In this document: piece by piece, positions 42,673 through 51,023 of the stretch
Layout of the letters: each line of letters begins with the position of its first letter
How positions within the stretch are numbered: the stretch's first letter is position 1
Assembly: GCF_014490555.1 (NCBI RefSeq)
Contig: NZ_CP061032.1
Span: 682,001 to 746,000, forward strand
Reading direction: 5' to 3'
From: Corynebacterium lujinxingii
GTDB taxonomy: Bacteria > Actinomycetota > Actinomycetes > Mycobacteriales > Mycobacteriaceae
Length of the DNA stretch: 64,000 bases
The notes under the pieces: generated by a model
The model's database searches: none
What the model saw: only the letters and a program-made list of their open reading frames with translations
Told to the model about the DNA's origin: nothing
Made by a program: the position numbers and the translations under genes

Positions 42673-43890
42673 TTAGGCGTCCTTGCCCGAGACTTCCTTG
42701 AGGTTGGACGCGCCGAACACGCCGCAGAAGCCGACCACGGCGAGGAAGATCAACGCCGCCTGCGGTCCCGCCAGCGCGATTGCCGACGACACCGCGCCGA
42801 CCACCAGCAGCACCACACCCATCACCGTGTTCGCGGCGCCGGTGATCATGGTGCGCTTGTCACCGTCGGCCATGTCCACCAGGTACGTCTTACGGCTCAC
42901 GCGCACGGCGGTGTGGGCGAGGTTGACCAGGAAGAATCCGAGTGGCATGACCCAGGCGTTGACGGTGTCGTCGGCAAGCCTGGCGCTTACAACGAGGAGG
43001 ACCAGCACCGTGGAGGCGATACCCGCGGCCCACGCCATCGTGCTTTTCGACGACCTATCCGACAACCGGCCCGAAATCCGGCCGCCGAGCAGTGACGCGC
43101 CGCCGGAGGCGATGACGAAGGCGCCCAGGCCGGTCAGATCCGCGCCTTCGCGGCTGCCGAGCACCACGATAAACGGGGTGGACAGCGCCGTGACCAGCAT
43201 CAGCGAGCGCACGACGAGGAAGCGCTGCAGGTCCCTATCCGATTTGACCAGCGCCCACATCTCGGCGAGGCCCTGGCCGTCGGTGGCGTCGGTGTCGGGG
43301 GTGGGTTCGTCGATACGCGTGAACACGAGCGAGGCGAGCGCCCACGTGGCGGCGCCGCCAGCTAGCAGTGCGGCGAGCGCCCACTGCGGCAGCTCGTTGG
43401 GGATAAACGTCAGCGCCAAGCCGATCGCGAGGGTGAACCCTCCGGCGAGTGCGGTGGCGCGGCCGGTGATGTCGCCGCGGTGGCCCTTCGAGATCGTGCG
43501 GCCTTGGACGTCCTTGCCCGCGATCGAACACAGCGAGCGGAACACCGCGTGGATTGCCAGCAGGAGAAGGACGACGATGCCGAGGGCGGGGCCGTCGAGA
43601 AGCAATGCGCTCGCCGCGATTCCCGCCGACGCGAGCGCCTGGCCCCACGAACCGATGAGCCACACGCGCTTGCGCGAGCTTTGCGACGTCACCCACGGGC
43701 TCAAAAACGCCTGCGGCAGCATCGAGCCGGACTCGCGGATAGGCACGAGAAACGACGTGAACGCCGCCGGCACGCCCGCGGCGTTAAACAGCCACGGCAG
43801 CACCGTTTTCGGGGCGACGACTTGATCGCCGATGTTTTGCAGACCGTTCGACCAGATGAACCGGCGGGCGTTCGCTTCCTCGTTACGCAT
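42673..43890 (-). CDS. MFS transporter, function unknown
   Basis: This protein of about 405 residues has 11-12 hydrophobic helices and a soluble central loop (TRIDEPTPDTDATDGQGL). Short MFS-like motifs such as GRISGRLSDRSSKSTMAWAAG are visible after the loop. No substrate-specific signature is recognised. In C. glutamicum a similar gene lies between glmU and the copper oxidase gene copO, by memory. ATG 43890 is preferred to an upstream ATG because it leaves room for the divergent promoter of the oxidase gene. Confidence 0.75.
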   Translation of the reverse strand: MRNEEANARRFIWSNGLQNIGDQVVAPKTVLPWLFNAAGVPAAFTSFLVPIRESGSMLPQAFLSPWVTSQSSRKRVWLIGSWGQALASAGIAASALLLDGPALGIVVLLLLAIHAVFRSLCSIAGKDVQGRTISKGHRGDITGRATALAGGFTLAIGLALTFIPNELPQWALAALLAGGAATWALASLVFTRIDEPTPDTDATDGQGLAEMWALVKSDRDLQRFLVVRSLMLVTALSTPFIVVLGSREGADLTGLGAFVIASGGASLLGGRISGRLSDRSSKSTMAWAAGIASTVLVLLVVSARLADDTVNAWVMPLGFFLVNLAHTAVRVSRKTYLVDMADGDKRTMITGAANTVMGVVLLVVGAVSSAIALAGPQAALIFLAVVGFCGVFGASNLKEVSGKDA

Positions 43891-43940
43891 AACAGCGGAT
43901 AGTAGGATCATTGGCGTTAATCGGCGAACTTGGAGGAGTT

Positions 43941-45428
43941 ATGGCAGTTTCCCGACGCACATTTTTCAAAGGCGCAGTCTTTATCGCGGCCGCCGCGGCC
44001 GCAGGTACCGCGCTGACGAGCTGTTCCGAATCGGACCAGCCCACCCCGCGCGGCGCCGACGCCGAGCCGCGCCCGCTGCCGATCCCGCCGCTGTACGAGG
44101 GCACCCTCGACGGCGACGTGCGCCGCTTCGAACTGACCGCCCAGGAAGGCGAAGCCGAGATCGTCCCCGGCACCATGACTAAAACATGGGGCTTCAACGG
44201 CCCGTTCTTGGGCCCGACGCTGTACATGCGCCGCGGCGAAAAGATCGAGATGACCGTCAACAACGAGGTGCCGGAGCCGACCGTCGTGCACTGGCACGGC
44301 GTGCACCTGCCGGCCACCGCCGACGGCGGCCCGGCGCTGATGTTCGACACCGGCGAGTCCTGGTCGCCCTCGTGGACCGTCGACCAGCCGGCCGCGACCT
44401 GCTGGTACCACCCGCACCCGCACGAAAAGTCGGCCTACCACGCCTACCGCGGCCTGGCGGGCGGGCTGATCATCGACGACGACACCACCGCCATTTCCGG
44501 CCTGCCCAACGACTACGGCGTGGACGACATCCCGGTGATCCTCACCAACGCCAACTTCACCGAAGACGGCCAGCTGGACGAGGAAAACGGCTGGGTGGGC
44601 GACACCATGATCATCAACGGCATCACCAAGCCGCGCTTCGAGGCGACCACCCGCCGTTTGCGCCTGCGTGTGCTCAACGGCAACGTGCTGCGCTTCCACC
44701 ACCTGTCGCTCGGCGTGCCGTTCAAGATCGTCGCCACCGACCAGGGATTCCTCGAGTCCCCGGTGGAAGTCGACGGCGTGCTGCTCAGCCCGGGCGAGCG
44801 CGTGGAGATCGTTGTCGATCTCGAGCCCGGCAAGGACCTCACCCTGCGCAGCGACGGGCTGCCGAACCTCGACGGCCTGCCAGACAAGGAAACGGCCGAC
44901 ATGTTCGGCGCACGCGACGAGTTCGACCTGCTCGAGATCGCCGCCCCCGCCGACGACGCCCCCGCATCGCCGGCGCTGTCGGAGGAATTGGTGGCCTTGG
45001 ACGTGCCGTCGTCGGCAAGCGTGGAGCGCGAGTTCACGCTCAACGGCATGGAGATCAACGGCAAGACGATGGACATGGCGCGCGTGGATTTCGTCGTCGA
45101 CCACGACGGGCCCGAGATCTGGCACGTCACCAACGAAAACGACGACATGCTGCACAACTTCCACATCCACAACGCGCGCTTTGCGGTCAAGGAAGTCGAA
45201 AACGGCGAGGTTGAGTTCACTTCCGGCTGGCACGACACCATCGACGTGCCGCCGAAGTCGACGGTGACGCTGCTCGTCGAAATCGGCTACTACCCGGACC
45301 CGACGCTGGCGTACATGTACCACTGCCACATGCTCAACCACGAGGACCACGGCATGATGGGCCAGTTCGTCGTGGTCGAGCCAGGCCAGGAGCCGGATCT
45401 CGCGCTGCCGAACGGCCACGAGCACTAG
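43941..45428 (+). CDS. Multicopper oxidase, Tat-exported lipoprotein (CopO/CueO-like)
   Basis: This 495-residue protein begins with a twin-arginine signal (SRRTFFKG) that ends in a lipobox LTSC, so it is probably exported folded and lipid-anchored. All copper ligands are present: HWHG, HPHPHEK, HNFHIHN and the type 1/3 segment YHCHMLNHEDHGMM. It likely oxidises Cu(I) or iron and phenolics, giving copper tolerance. The start has GGAGGA at 43932. It is divergent from the MFS gene. Confidence 0.92.
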   Translation: MAVSRRTFFKGAVFIAAAAAAGTALTSCSESDQPTPRGADAEPRPLPIPPLYEGTLDGDVRRFELTAQEGEAEIVPGTMTKTWGFNGPFLGPTLYMRRGEKIEMTVNNEVPEPTVVHWHGVHLPATADGGPALMFDTGESWSPSWTVDQPAATCWYHPHPHEKSAYHAYRGLAGGLIIDDDTTAISGLPNDYGVDDIPVILTNANFTEDGQLDEENGWVGDTMIINGITKPRFEATTRRLRLRVLNGNVLRFHHLSLGVPFKIVATDQGFLESPVEVDGVLLSPGERVEIVVDLEPGKDLTLRSDGLPNLDGLPDKETADMFGARDEFDLLEIAAPADDAPASPALSEELVALDVPSSASVEREFTLNGMEINGKTMDMARVDFVVDHDGPEIWHVTNENDDMLHNFHIHNARFAVKEVENGEVEFTSGWHDTIDVPPKSTVTLLVEIGYYPDPTLAYMYHCHMLNHEDHGMMGQFVVVEPGQEPDLALPNGHEH

Positions 45429-45444
45429 CTCGCCTATCGACGAC

Positions 45445-45474
45445 ACGCCCCAGCACCGGTTGATGCTGGGGTGT
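45445..45474. terminator. Bidirectional terminator between oxidase and PPE-like genes
   Basis: ACGCCCCAGCA (45445-45455) pairs with TGCTGGGGTGT (45464-45474), 11 pairs including one G-T, loop of eight. GCCGTTTTTCGG follows on the plus side. It lies between the convergent stops at 45428 and 45496. Confidence 0.75.
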
Positions 45475-45495
45475 ATTGCCGTTTTTCGGGCGGGT

Positions 45496-47361
45496 TTAAC
45501 GGCGCACGTTGTGGCCGATGATGTCGGGAAGCAGCAGCGGGGCGTCGCCAAGCAGCGCTTTGAGATTGCCTTCGCGCTCGACTGCGCTGGTGACCGTCTT
45601 CACCTTGGCCGCCTTGTCGCCGCCGCGCTTGTTCTGGCCGCGCCCGCCCATCATCGGGTGGCCGGCAACAGCGCCGCCGCGCTGACCGGCAGCAGAGTTG
45701 TTCGCGGCGTAGACGTTGCTCGACCCGGCCGCGATGCCGGTACCGCCCGTCGCACCTGGTGTGCCCGGCATCGACCCTGCGGTGCCGGCACCGCCAGGGC
45801 CAAAGCCGGTGTTGGTGAAGCCTGGGCGGCCCGCGCCAGCACCGGCACCTGCTGCGGAGCCGGCCCCTGCACCTGCGCCGAATCCCATGTTCGCGGTGCC
45901 ACGCGAGGCACCGTTGGCACCAGCGCCGAGGCCTGCGCCCATCTGCCCGCCGCGGGCCGCGCCGTTGGCGGAATTTCCGATCCCGTTTGCAGAGCCGATG
46001 CTCCTTCCTGCGCCGCTCGCACTGCCGGCGGCGTGGCGGCCGCTAGCGCCCGCACCCGGTGCCCCCACCGCGCCGAGACCGCCGAGACCGTTCGCGCCTG
46101 ATGCGCCGCCCGCAGCGCCGGAGCCGGCACCCGGGCCGAATCCACCGCCGGAGACAGGGGAGAAGCCGCTATTTACTCCTGGCCCACCGGCACCGTGCAT
46201 GCCGCTTGCGGGCGCACCGCCGGTGAGCGGTCCCATCGTCGATGCCGGACTCGGCGGGGCCATCACCGCCGACGCCGCCTGCGTCGGGGTGGCGCCCGCC
46301 GCGAGGCGCTCCATCATCTCGGGGTTGGGTCTGCCCATCTGCTGAATCACCTCAGACGGGGTGCTCGCGTGGGCGAGGTCGTCCAAGCCCCGGTTGGTTA
46401 ACGCTTCACGGATCGGCTGGGGAAGCGACGTGGGCTCAAATGACGGCGCAGCAGGGGAGGGGATGTCGCGGGTGCTATACGGATCGCCTGGCATCGACTT
46501 CAGATCCGGCAGCAAACGGTTAAACGTCGGGATCGCCGGCACCAGGTTGCTGGTCATGCGTCCCGGATAGTCGGAGAGGTAGGCCCACTCGATGGCCTCT
46601 TTCTCCTCCGGCTTCTTCGCAGCCAGATACGAAAACCACGCGGCCTTAGCGATGATCTTTTCGGAGTCGGCGGCGTCGGCAAGCATCGCGGTGTGCTGCG
46701 CGAGCGACTGCGAATTCGCCGCGTACTCGAGACCCGCATTTTGCACCTGCGTGATCGTGCGCATCGCGTCTGCGATCCACTGCGTTTCCGCCGACGAGCT
46801 CAGCGCGTGGTGGACCTCGTTAAGTTCCTCTACAGCGTTGTTGATCAGCTTCGCATTCGAATTCCAAAAGTCCGACGCAGCGATCGCGAGAGCCGAATTC
46901 GTCGACGTGACCTTGGTGTGTGCCGAGTTCAACGAAATTTCACTCGTCGCCACCGCTGCCGGGTTAGCGAACTCGTTCGTCTTCGGCTCGACGGCACGCG
47001 ATTGCATCATGAAATTGGTGATCTGCGGCTGCGCGCTGTTTAAGTAGTTGTTGAACAGCGACCCCATATTCGCCAGCGCTCCGGAGAACGAATCGTCCGT
47101 GCGCATCGTGTTGTTCAGCGCCGTCTCGAGAATGTTCGCCGTACCCAGCAGGTACGTTGCTAACGCCTGCGTCGCCTCCGGCGCACGCTCATCCGAGATC
47201 GGGCTGAGCGTCCGACCTGCCTCATCGAGACCCCCGGCTTGGGAGAAGGAGGTTAGTGCAATTCGCTGACCTGACCCCTTGACCTCAAAAAGTGAACTGG
47301 CGATGGTGCGCAGATAATCAACCGCGCTTTCGACACTTGTGGTTTCGAGCTTTACGCGCAT
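45496..47361 (-). CDS. PPE-like helical protein with Gly/Ala-rich C-terminal half
   Basis: This 621-residue protein has no signal peptide. Residues 1-250 are alpha-helical and Asn/Ala/Ser-rich, resembling PPE/Esp-type type VII secretion substrates. About 300-370 is a Pro-rich linker, 390-580 is highly Gly/Ala/Ser-rich with GAG and GFG repeats like PGRS regions, and the last 40 residues end in a conserved-looking GNLKALLGDAPLLLPDIIG. GGGGGG before ATG 47361 serves as Shine-Dalgarno. It follows the DUF3558-like lipoprotein gene in the same orientation. Secretion by an ESX-like system is an inference from shape only. Confidence 0.65.
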   Translation of the reverse strand: MRVKLETTSVESAVDYLRTIASSLFEVKGSGQRIALTSFSQAGGLDEAGRTLSPISDERAPEATQALATYLLGTANILETALNNTMRTDDSFSGALANMGSLFNNYLNSAQPQITNFMMQSRAVEPKTNEFANPAAVATSEISLNSAHTKVTSTNSALAIAASDFWNSNAKLINNAVEELNEVHHALSSSAETQWIADAMRTITQVQNAGLEYAANSQSLAQHTAMLADAADSEKIIAKAAWFSYLAAKKPEEKEAIEWAYLSDYPGRMTSNLVPAIPTFNRLLPDLKSMPGDPYSTRDIPSPAAPSFEPTSLPQPIREALTNRGLDDLAHASTPSEVIQQMGRPNPEMMERLAAGATPTQAASAVMAPPSPASTMGPLTGGAPASGMHGAGGPGVNSGFSPVSGGGFGPGAGSGAAGGASGANGLGGLGAVGAPGAGASGRHAAGSASGAGRSIGSANGIGNSANGAARGGQMGAGLGAGANGASRGTANMGFGAGAGAGSAAGAGAGAGRPGFTNTGFGPGGAGTAGSMPGTPGATGGTGIAAGSSNVYAANNSAAGQRGGAVAGHPMMGGRGQNKRGGDKAAKVKTVTSAVEREGNLKALLGDAPLLLPDIIGHNVRR

Positions 47362-47460
47362 TTAGAATCCCCCCGAAAATCTTTCAACTTGTTCAGTTAG
47401 GGAACGTAGTTGGTTCTCATCCGGAAAGAAAGAGGATGTCTACTTTATTGGACATGTGGA

Positions 47461-48063
47461 TCAGCGGGAGTGGGCGGCGTGGAGGTTTTCTAGATTCTCA
47501 ATCGCAATCTGGCACGTTGTTTCCTGTCGATGAAAACCATCCGCACCCCCTACTTCGGAAACTAAACCACCACGTCCAGTATCAACCTGCGCGTAACATC
47601 CCGTTCCGATTCCTCCACGGGGGCCGTACACAAACAGTGATGGGAGCGCCTGAGACCCGTACTCGGTCAAGAGATCAACCTCTGCTTCTACGTCCTTCTT
47701 GGAAGCATTGGTGTTTCCGAAAACCTCAGACGGGACCTGTGGATGCTTAGTGAAAGAGCAGCTGCTCAACCCGCGCGCCAGCCCCGCGTACTCCTCCGGC
47801 ATCGGCTCCACGTTGTCGAAGCCGGCGGCGGCAAATTCTTCGGCAGTGATTTCGGTGCAGGGGTCGAAGAGGTCGTCGCCAAGCGTGTAGAGGTCGAAGT
47901 CGCCGATTTCTAGGACGCCGCTGTCGAACACGAACGCCTGCGAACCCGAGTCAGCATCCGTGGCGGGGGCAGAGGTGGGCGGGGACGTGGGGTCGTCGAT
48001 AAGCGATTGCTCCGCGCACCCCGTGAGCAAAACGCACATTGCTACTGCTGCTAGTCGTTTCAT
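47461..48063 (-). CDS. DUF3558-like lipoprotein
   Basis: This 200-residue protein has a lipoprotein signal with lipobox LTGC (Cys about residue 16). After an Asp/Ser/Pro-rich linker comes DPCTEITAEEFAAAGF, the typical start of DUF3558 domains in actinobacterial lipoproteins, with four further Cys that may form disulfides. ATG 48063 has GGAGGGG upstream. It precedes the PPE-like gene with a 99-base gap. The left end of the prophage lies just upstream, so its native promoter region may have been altered by integration. Confidence 0.75.
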   Translation of the reverse strand: MKRLAAVAMCVLLTGCAEQSLIDDPTSPPTSAPATDADSGSQAFVFDSGVLEIGDFDLYTLGDDLFDPCTEITAEEFAAAGFDNVEPMPEEYAGLARGLSSCSFTKHPQVPSEVFGNTNASKKDVEAEVDLLTEYGSQALPSLFVYGPRGGIGTGCYAQVDTGRGGLVSEVGGADGFHRQETTCQIAIENLENLHAAHSR

Positions 48064-48083
48064 TACCCCTCCAAATGAAAAAG

Positions 48084-48108
48084 CTTCCCCACCAGGATTC
48101 GAACCTAG
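48084..48108 (-). tRNA. tRNA 3'-end fragment, left attachment site of the prophage
   Basis: On the minus strand CTAGG-TTCGAAT-CCTGG forms a perfect T-arm (five pairs, with the invariant TTCGAAT loop), followed by TGGGGAAG as an acceptor 3' strand. No 5' half is present upstream (towards higher coordinates), where integrase sequence begins after 30 bases. This is what remains when a phage integrates into a tRNA gene and separates its 3' end. The tRNA species cannot be told. Confidence 0.6.
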
Positions 48109-48138
48109 CGTAAAACCGCTATTTAACCAGCGCAAACC

Positions 48139-49233
48139 CTACGATTCGAGCGCCCGTGGCTGCAATTTGGCTACATCCGCACCAATCGACTGCGCCAACA
48201 CATCCAGACCGTCCTCCCACAACGACGCATACACCCGCATCGTGATCGACGGATCAGCATGACCCAACTGGCGCGCCACCAACAACGGATTAGCCCCCGC
48301 CTGAATCATCAACCCCGCCGCCACATGCCGAAGCCCATACGGCGTCACACGCGGAAACGACGGGTCCGCCTTCTGGCACCGCTTCACTGCACCATCAAAC
48401 CAAGAATTATGGCCCGGACTAATCATCGGCTCACCATCACGGTTCGGCCACAACAACCCACCCACCGGACGATTCGCGCTACGGCGCACCAACATGCGCA
48501 TCACATGCTCCGGCACCGCCACAGACCTCGGCCCCGTCTTCGGCGTGACAACCTCCACGCGGTTACCCGCTTTCGACGCCGACCGGGTAATGCTGATCCT
48601 GCCCCGCTTCGGGTCCAGGTCGCACGGCCTAAGCGCAGCAGCCTCACCCCACCGCAAACCCACGGTGCCAAGCAGCATGATCAAATCCGGGTACTTCGAG
48701 GTGTCCGCAAACGCGCACAACTGCTCGTAGGTGAGATACACCTTCACTGGCTGTACAGGTTTGCTAGGCAGTCTCACCCCACGCGCCGGGTTCTTCTTCA
48801 ACATCCCGTCCTGCACCGCCACATCGAAATGCTGCGCAAGCACCATGTGGCAGTTGCGCACATAACTCGCGGAATAGTCCAACGAGTTCACCCAGGTTTG
48901 CACCTCGGACGGTTTCACCCCGCCAACGGCCCGCGATGCCCACACCGGTTCGACATGCAGCCGGTAAATGTCAGAGTTCATCGTCTCCGTGGACGGCTTC
49001 AACTGCGTCTGCCGCGCCACCCAAGCCGGGTGCAACTGCTCGATAGTTGTGCGCCCGAGTGCCGGGTTAATCCAATCGCCCGATTTAACGTCTACAACGT
49101 TTTTCGCCTCCCACGCTTGGGCATCACTCTTACGGACAAACCCTCGCTTCGAGCGAACCTTGCCGGACGGGTCGCGGTACTGCACCCGGTAGCGCTTACC
49201 TTTTTTCGTCATGTATGGCGTGATGCTTGCCAT
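48139..49233 (-). CDS. int: Phage tyrosine recombinase (integrase)
   Basis: This 364-residue protein has an N-terminal arm-binding domain, an SAM-like core-binding domain (about 65-150) and the catalytic domain. The catalytic residues are the first Arg in GLRWGEAAAL, His-Arg region YGLRHVAAGLMI, LGHAD, and the nucleophilic Tyr in MRVYASL. It catalyses integration and excision at the tRNA att site 30 bases downstream. The start ATG 49233 has GGAG upstream. It is the last gene of the leftward module. Confidence 0.95.
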   Translation of the reverse strand: MASITPYMTKKGKRYRVQYRDPSGKVRSKRGFVRKSDAQAWEAKNVVDVKSGDWINPALGRTTIEQLHPAWVARQTQLKPSTETMNSDIYRLHVEPVWASRAVGGVKPSEVQTWVNSLDYSASYVRNCHMVLAQHFDVAVQDGMLKKNPARGVRLPSKPVQPVKVYLTYEQLCAFADTSKYPDLIMLLGTVGLRWGEAAALRPCDLDPKRGRISITRSASKAGNRVEVVTPKTGPRSVAVPEHVMRMLVRRSANRPVGGLLWPNRDGEPMISPGHNSWFDGAVKRCQKADPSFPRVTPYGLRHVAAGLMIQAGANPLLVARQLGHADPSITMRVYASLWEDGLDVLAQSIGADVAKLQPRALES

Positions 49234-49300
49234 GCTGATAATCTCCTAAACGGTTCAACAATGAACACCATCCCCCGGTGGGTTGGACCCCCAATAAAGT

Positions 49301-49338
49301 CGCCCCACGGTCTGAGCATCCCCCGCTCCCGTGGGGCG
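49301..49338 (-). terminator. Terminator between the lysogeny module and int
   Basis: CGCCCCACGG (49301-49310) and CCGTGGGGCG (49329-49338) form a perfect 10-base-pair stem. On the minus strand ACTTTATTGG follows. It would end the repressor-ImmA transcript before int, so int may have its own promoter. Confidence 0.6.
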
Positions 49339-49350
49339 CACCCATAAGCG

Positions 49351-49800
49351 CTACTTCTTAAAACCAGAAACGATCGCCTTCGTTTGCAGAATCTCATACC
49401 CGTCCACCTCAGAAAGACACACGTATGTGCCACGAGTTGGAGTGCCAAAGGCGTTGGGGAAATCAACCTTGCCACCCATGGAGAGCACATCATTGCCGCG
49501 ATCATTGACGGTGATGCCCTCCTCCTTCACCACAGGTTCATCGACGAACTGGACCCCTCCGGGGTACTTCGCCTGCTCGATCACCTTCTCGCGACACTGC
49601 TCTTCTACCTTCGCATCGAGCTGATTAATCTTGCTCGCTTCGTAGAGGGCGGAGCCGAGGAAGGTGACAAAGGCGATGATGATGATCGCGATTAGCCAGA
49701 ACCACCATCGTTTCCAAACTGGCTTCTTTGCCACTTTGGCTTGGCTTTGCTGCGGGGGTGGCAATGGCGCGCCATTATCAGCGGGATAGGTCGTGCTCAT
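49351..49800 (-). CDS. Prophage membrane protein, function unknown
   Basis: This 149-residue protein has a Pro/Gln-rich cytoplasmic N-terminus and one membrane helix (WWFWLIAIIIIAFVTFLGSA, about residues 32-51). A soluble outer domain with two Cys (EEQCREK, TYVCLSE) follows. It overlaps the ImmA gene by ATGA and belongs to the lysogeny transcript. Proteins at this position can act in superinfection exclusion, but nothing in the sequence proves it. Confidence 0.65.
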   Translation of the reverse strand: MSTTYPADNGAPLPPPQQSQAKVAKKPVWKRWWFWLIAIIIIAFVTFLGSALYEASKINQLDAKVEEQCREKVIEQAKYPGGVQFVDEPVVKEEGITVNDRGNDVLSMGGKVDFPNAFGTPTRGTYVCLSEVDGYEILQTKAIVSGFKK

Positions 49801-50198
49801 GCGATTCTCTTTTCGAGGTCGGCTCGCCAGGTGGCGAGAAGGGAAACAGTGACACCAAGGTCGGCGGCGATTGCACCGGCCTGTCCGTCGTACATCATTT
49901 CAAGTTCCGCGTACTCCTGCGGGTCGATGAGTAAATCCGCTGCGTACAGGTCGGCGCGGTGCTCGTAACGGGGGTGGTGGCCCGCGGGGTCGCCGTGCGC
50001 GGCATGCCCGAGCTCGTGGGCGAGCGTGTGAACGCGGTTGCGCGGGCCCAGGGTGGGGCGCACGACGATGAGGCGCGCGCTTGGGAACCAGCCGCCGTGG
50101 TCGCCGGGCCGGAGCACTCCGGCGTGGTCGTCTTCGACGCGTACGCCCAGGCGCTCGGCGTGCTCGAGCAATTTAAGCTCCAGGTCCGTAATCGTCAT
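49797..50198 (-). CDS. ImmA/IrrE-family metallopeptidase
   Basis: This 133-residue protein has the zinc motif HTLAHELGHAAHG (HExxH) followed by a Glu-containing helix (YEHRADLYAADLLI), as in ImmA of ICEBs1 and IrrE. ImmA cleaves the partner repressor ImmR and triggers excision. Here the gene overlaps the repressor gene by 26 bases, so the pair probably works the same way. ATG 50198 starts MTITDLELKLLEHAE, the usual N-terminus. Confidence 0.87.
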   Translation of the reverse strand: MTITDLELKLLEHAERLGVRVEDDHAGVLRPGDHGGWFPSARLIVVRPTLGPRNRVHTLAHELGHAAHGDPAGHHPRYEHRADLYAADLLIDPQEYAELEMMYDGQAGAIAADLGVTVSLLATWRADLEKRIA

Positions 50199-50619
50199 CA
50201 CCTTCCTCGGGTTCCAGCGGTCTTTGGTTCGCAGCGTAGGGGAGGGGGTCGACATCGCTGTTGGGCGTGTTCGAACGACGCGCATCAAGGTCAGCAACTG
50301 GGGTGTGGAAGGCGTCATGGTCGCCGCGAACGTCGCGGAGGCGTCGGAGGATCTCGTTCGCAAGCTGTTCGTCGGTGAGCTCGCGGACGGCCATCTCCGG
50401 GTCGATCCCCTCCGCCCACTTAGTGTCCAGATACTCCGTGGCGACCAGTGCCCCGACCGGGTGCGCCTCATAGGCTTCGGCGATCTTGATGACGTTCTCG
50501 GGGGAGAGGTGTTCCTTCTCTAGCTGAGTGGCGAGCGTGCGTGGGGCGACTCCGATGGTGATCGCGACGTTGCGGACGCTGTCGCCGGTCGTGGTGGTCA
50601 ACCATTCGCTGTGTTTCAT
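50173..50619 (-). CDS. Prophage repressor, helix-turn-helix (ImmR/CI-like)
   Basis: This 148-residue protein has an N-terminal helix-turn-helix (SVRNVAITIGVAPRTLATQL) and an acidic C-terminal half rich in Asp and Pro without a LexA-like protease fold. It is divergent from the Cro-like gene across 152 bases with several palindromes. With the ImmA gene behind it, it is the likely lysogeny repressor whose removal depends on proteolysis instead of RecA-stimulated self-cleavage. Confidence 0.8.
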   Translation of the reverse strand: MKHSEWLTTTTGDSVRNVAITIGVAPRTLATQLEKEHLSPENVIKIAEAYEAHPVGALVATEYLDTKWAEGIDPEMAVRELTDEQLANEILRRLRDVRGDHDAFHTPVADLDARRSNTPNSDVDPLPYAANQRPLEPEEGDDDYGPGA

Positions 50620-50771
50620 GCTGCGAACGTTAGCGAAAAATCGCAAAGTGTGCAACTTTTCGCACGTCTTGACCTGGCAAAAGCCGTAAATCGCAAATCC
50701 TGCTTGCGTAATTACGCTAACGTGTGCTTAAATCGGCAAACGTAAGCACGAAGTCGCAAGGAGGTGACCAC
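50620..50771. promoter_or_regulatory. Divergent lysogeny switch region
   Basis: The 152 bases between the repressor and Cro-like genes hold GCGTAATTACGC (50706-50717, perfect 12-base palindrome) and GTGCTTA/TAAGCAC (50724-50730 / 50743-50749). Repeated half-sites of the form TCGCAA/TTGCG lie around them. A strong Shine-Dalgarno, AAGGAGGT, precedes the Cro-like start. Operators for both proteins and the two promoters are expected here. Confidence 0.6.
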
Positions 50772-50999
50772 ATGCAGATCAACCCCAAAGCCCTCGACAA
50801 AGCCAAGGAAATCACCGGCTCCCGCTCCGACGAGCAGCTCGGCCAGATGTTCCTCGACCGCACCGGCACAACCGTCCGCAACTGGCGCGCAGGCAAGACG
50901 TCACCAGACCTCGAGACCGTCGCGAAGATCCAGCGGCTGACGGGCTGGAGCTTCGACCAAATCCTCACCACAGAACCCGCGGAAACCACAGCGGCCTAA
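50772..50999 (+). CDS. Cro-like helix-turn-helix protein
   Basis: This 75-residue protein is mainly one helix-turn-helix (LGQMFLDRTGTTVRNWRAGK). It is the first gene of the rightward transcript and divergent from the repressor, the typical Cro position. ATG 50772 has AAGGAGGT at 50757-50764. It would shut off the repressor promoter on lytic entry. Confidence 0.8.
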   Translation: MQINPKALDKAKEITGSRSDEQLGQMFLDRTGTTVRNWRAGKTSPDLETVAKIQRLTGWSFDQILTTEPAETTAA

Positions 51000-51023
51000 C
51001 CCCCGAAACGCCAGGAGCAATAC

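Noticed and set aside
40143..42701. An 852-codon plus-strand frame across prs and glmU
   Set aside because: It is antisense to two certain genes with full family signatures; the long open frame results from the high GC content at third positions.
48084..48160. Intact tRNA at the integrase end
   Set aside because: Only T-arm and acceptor 3' strand are present; the expected 5' region is integrase coding sequence and spacer without matching arms.
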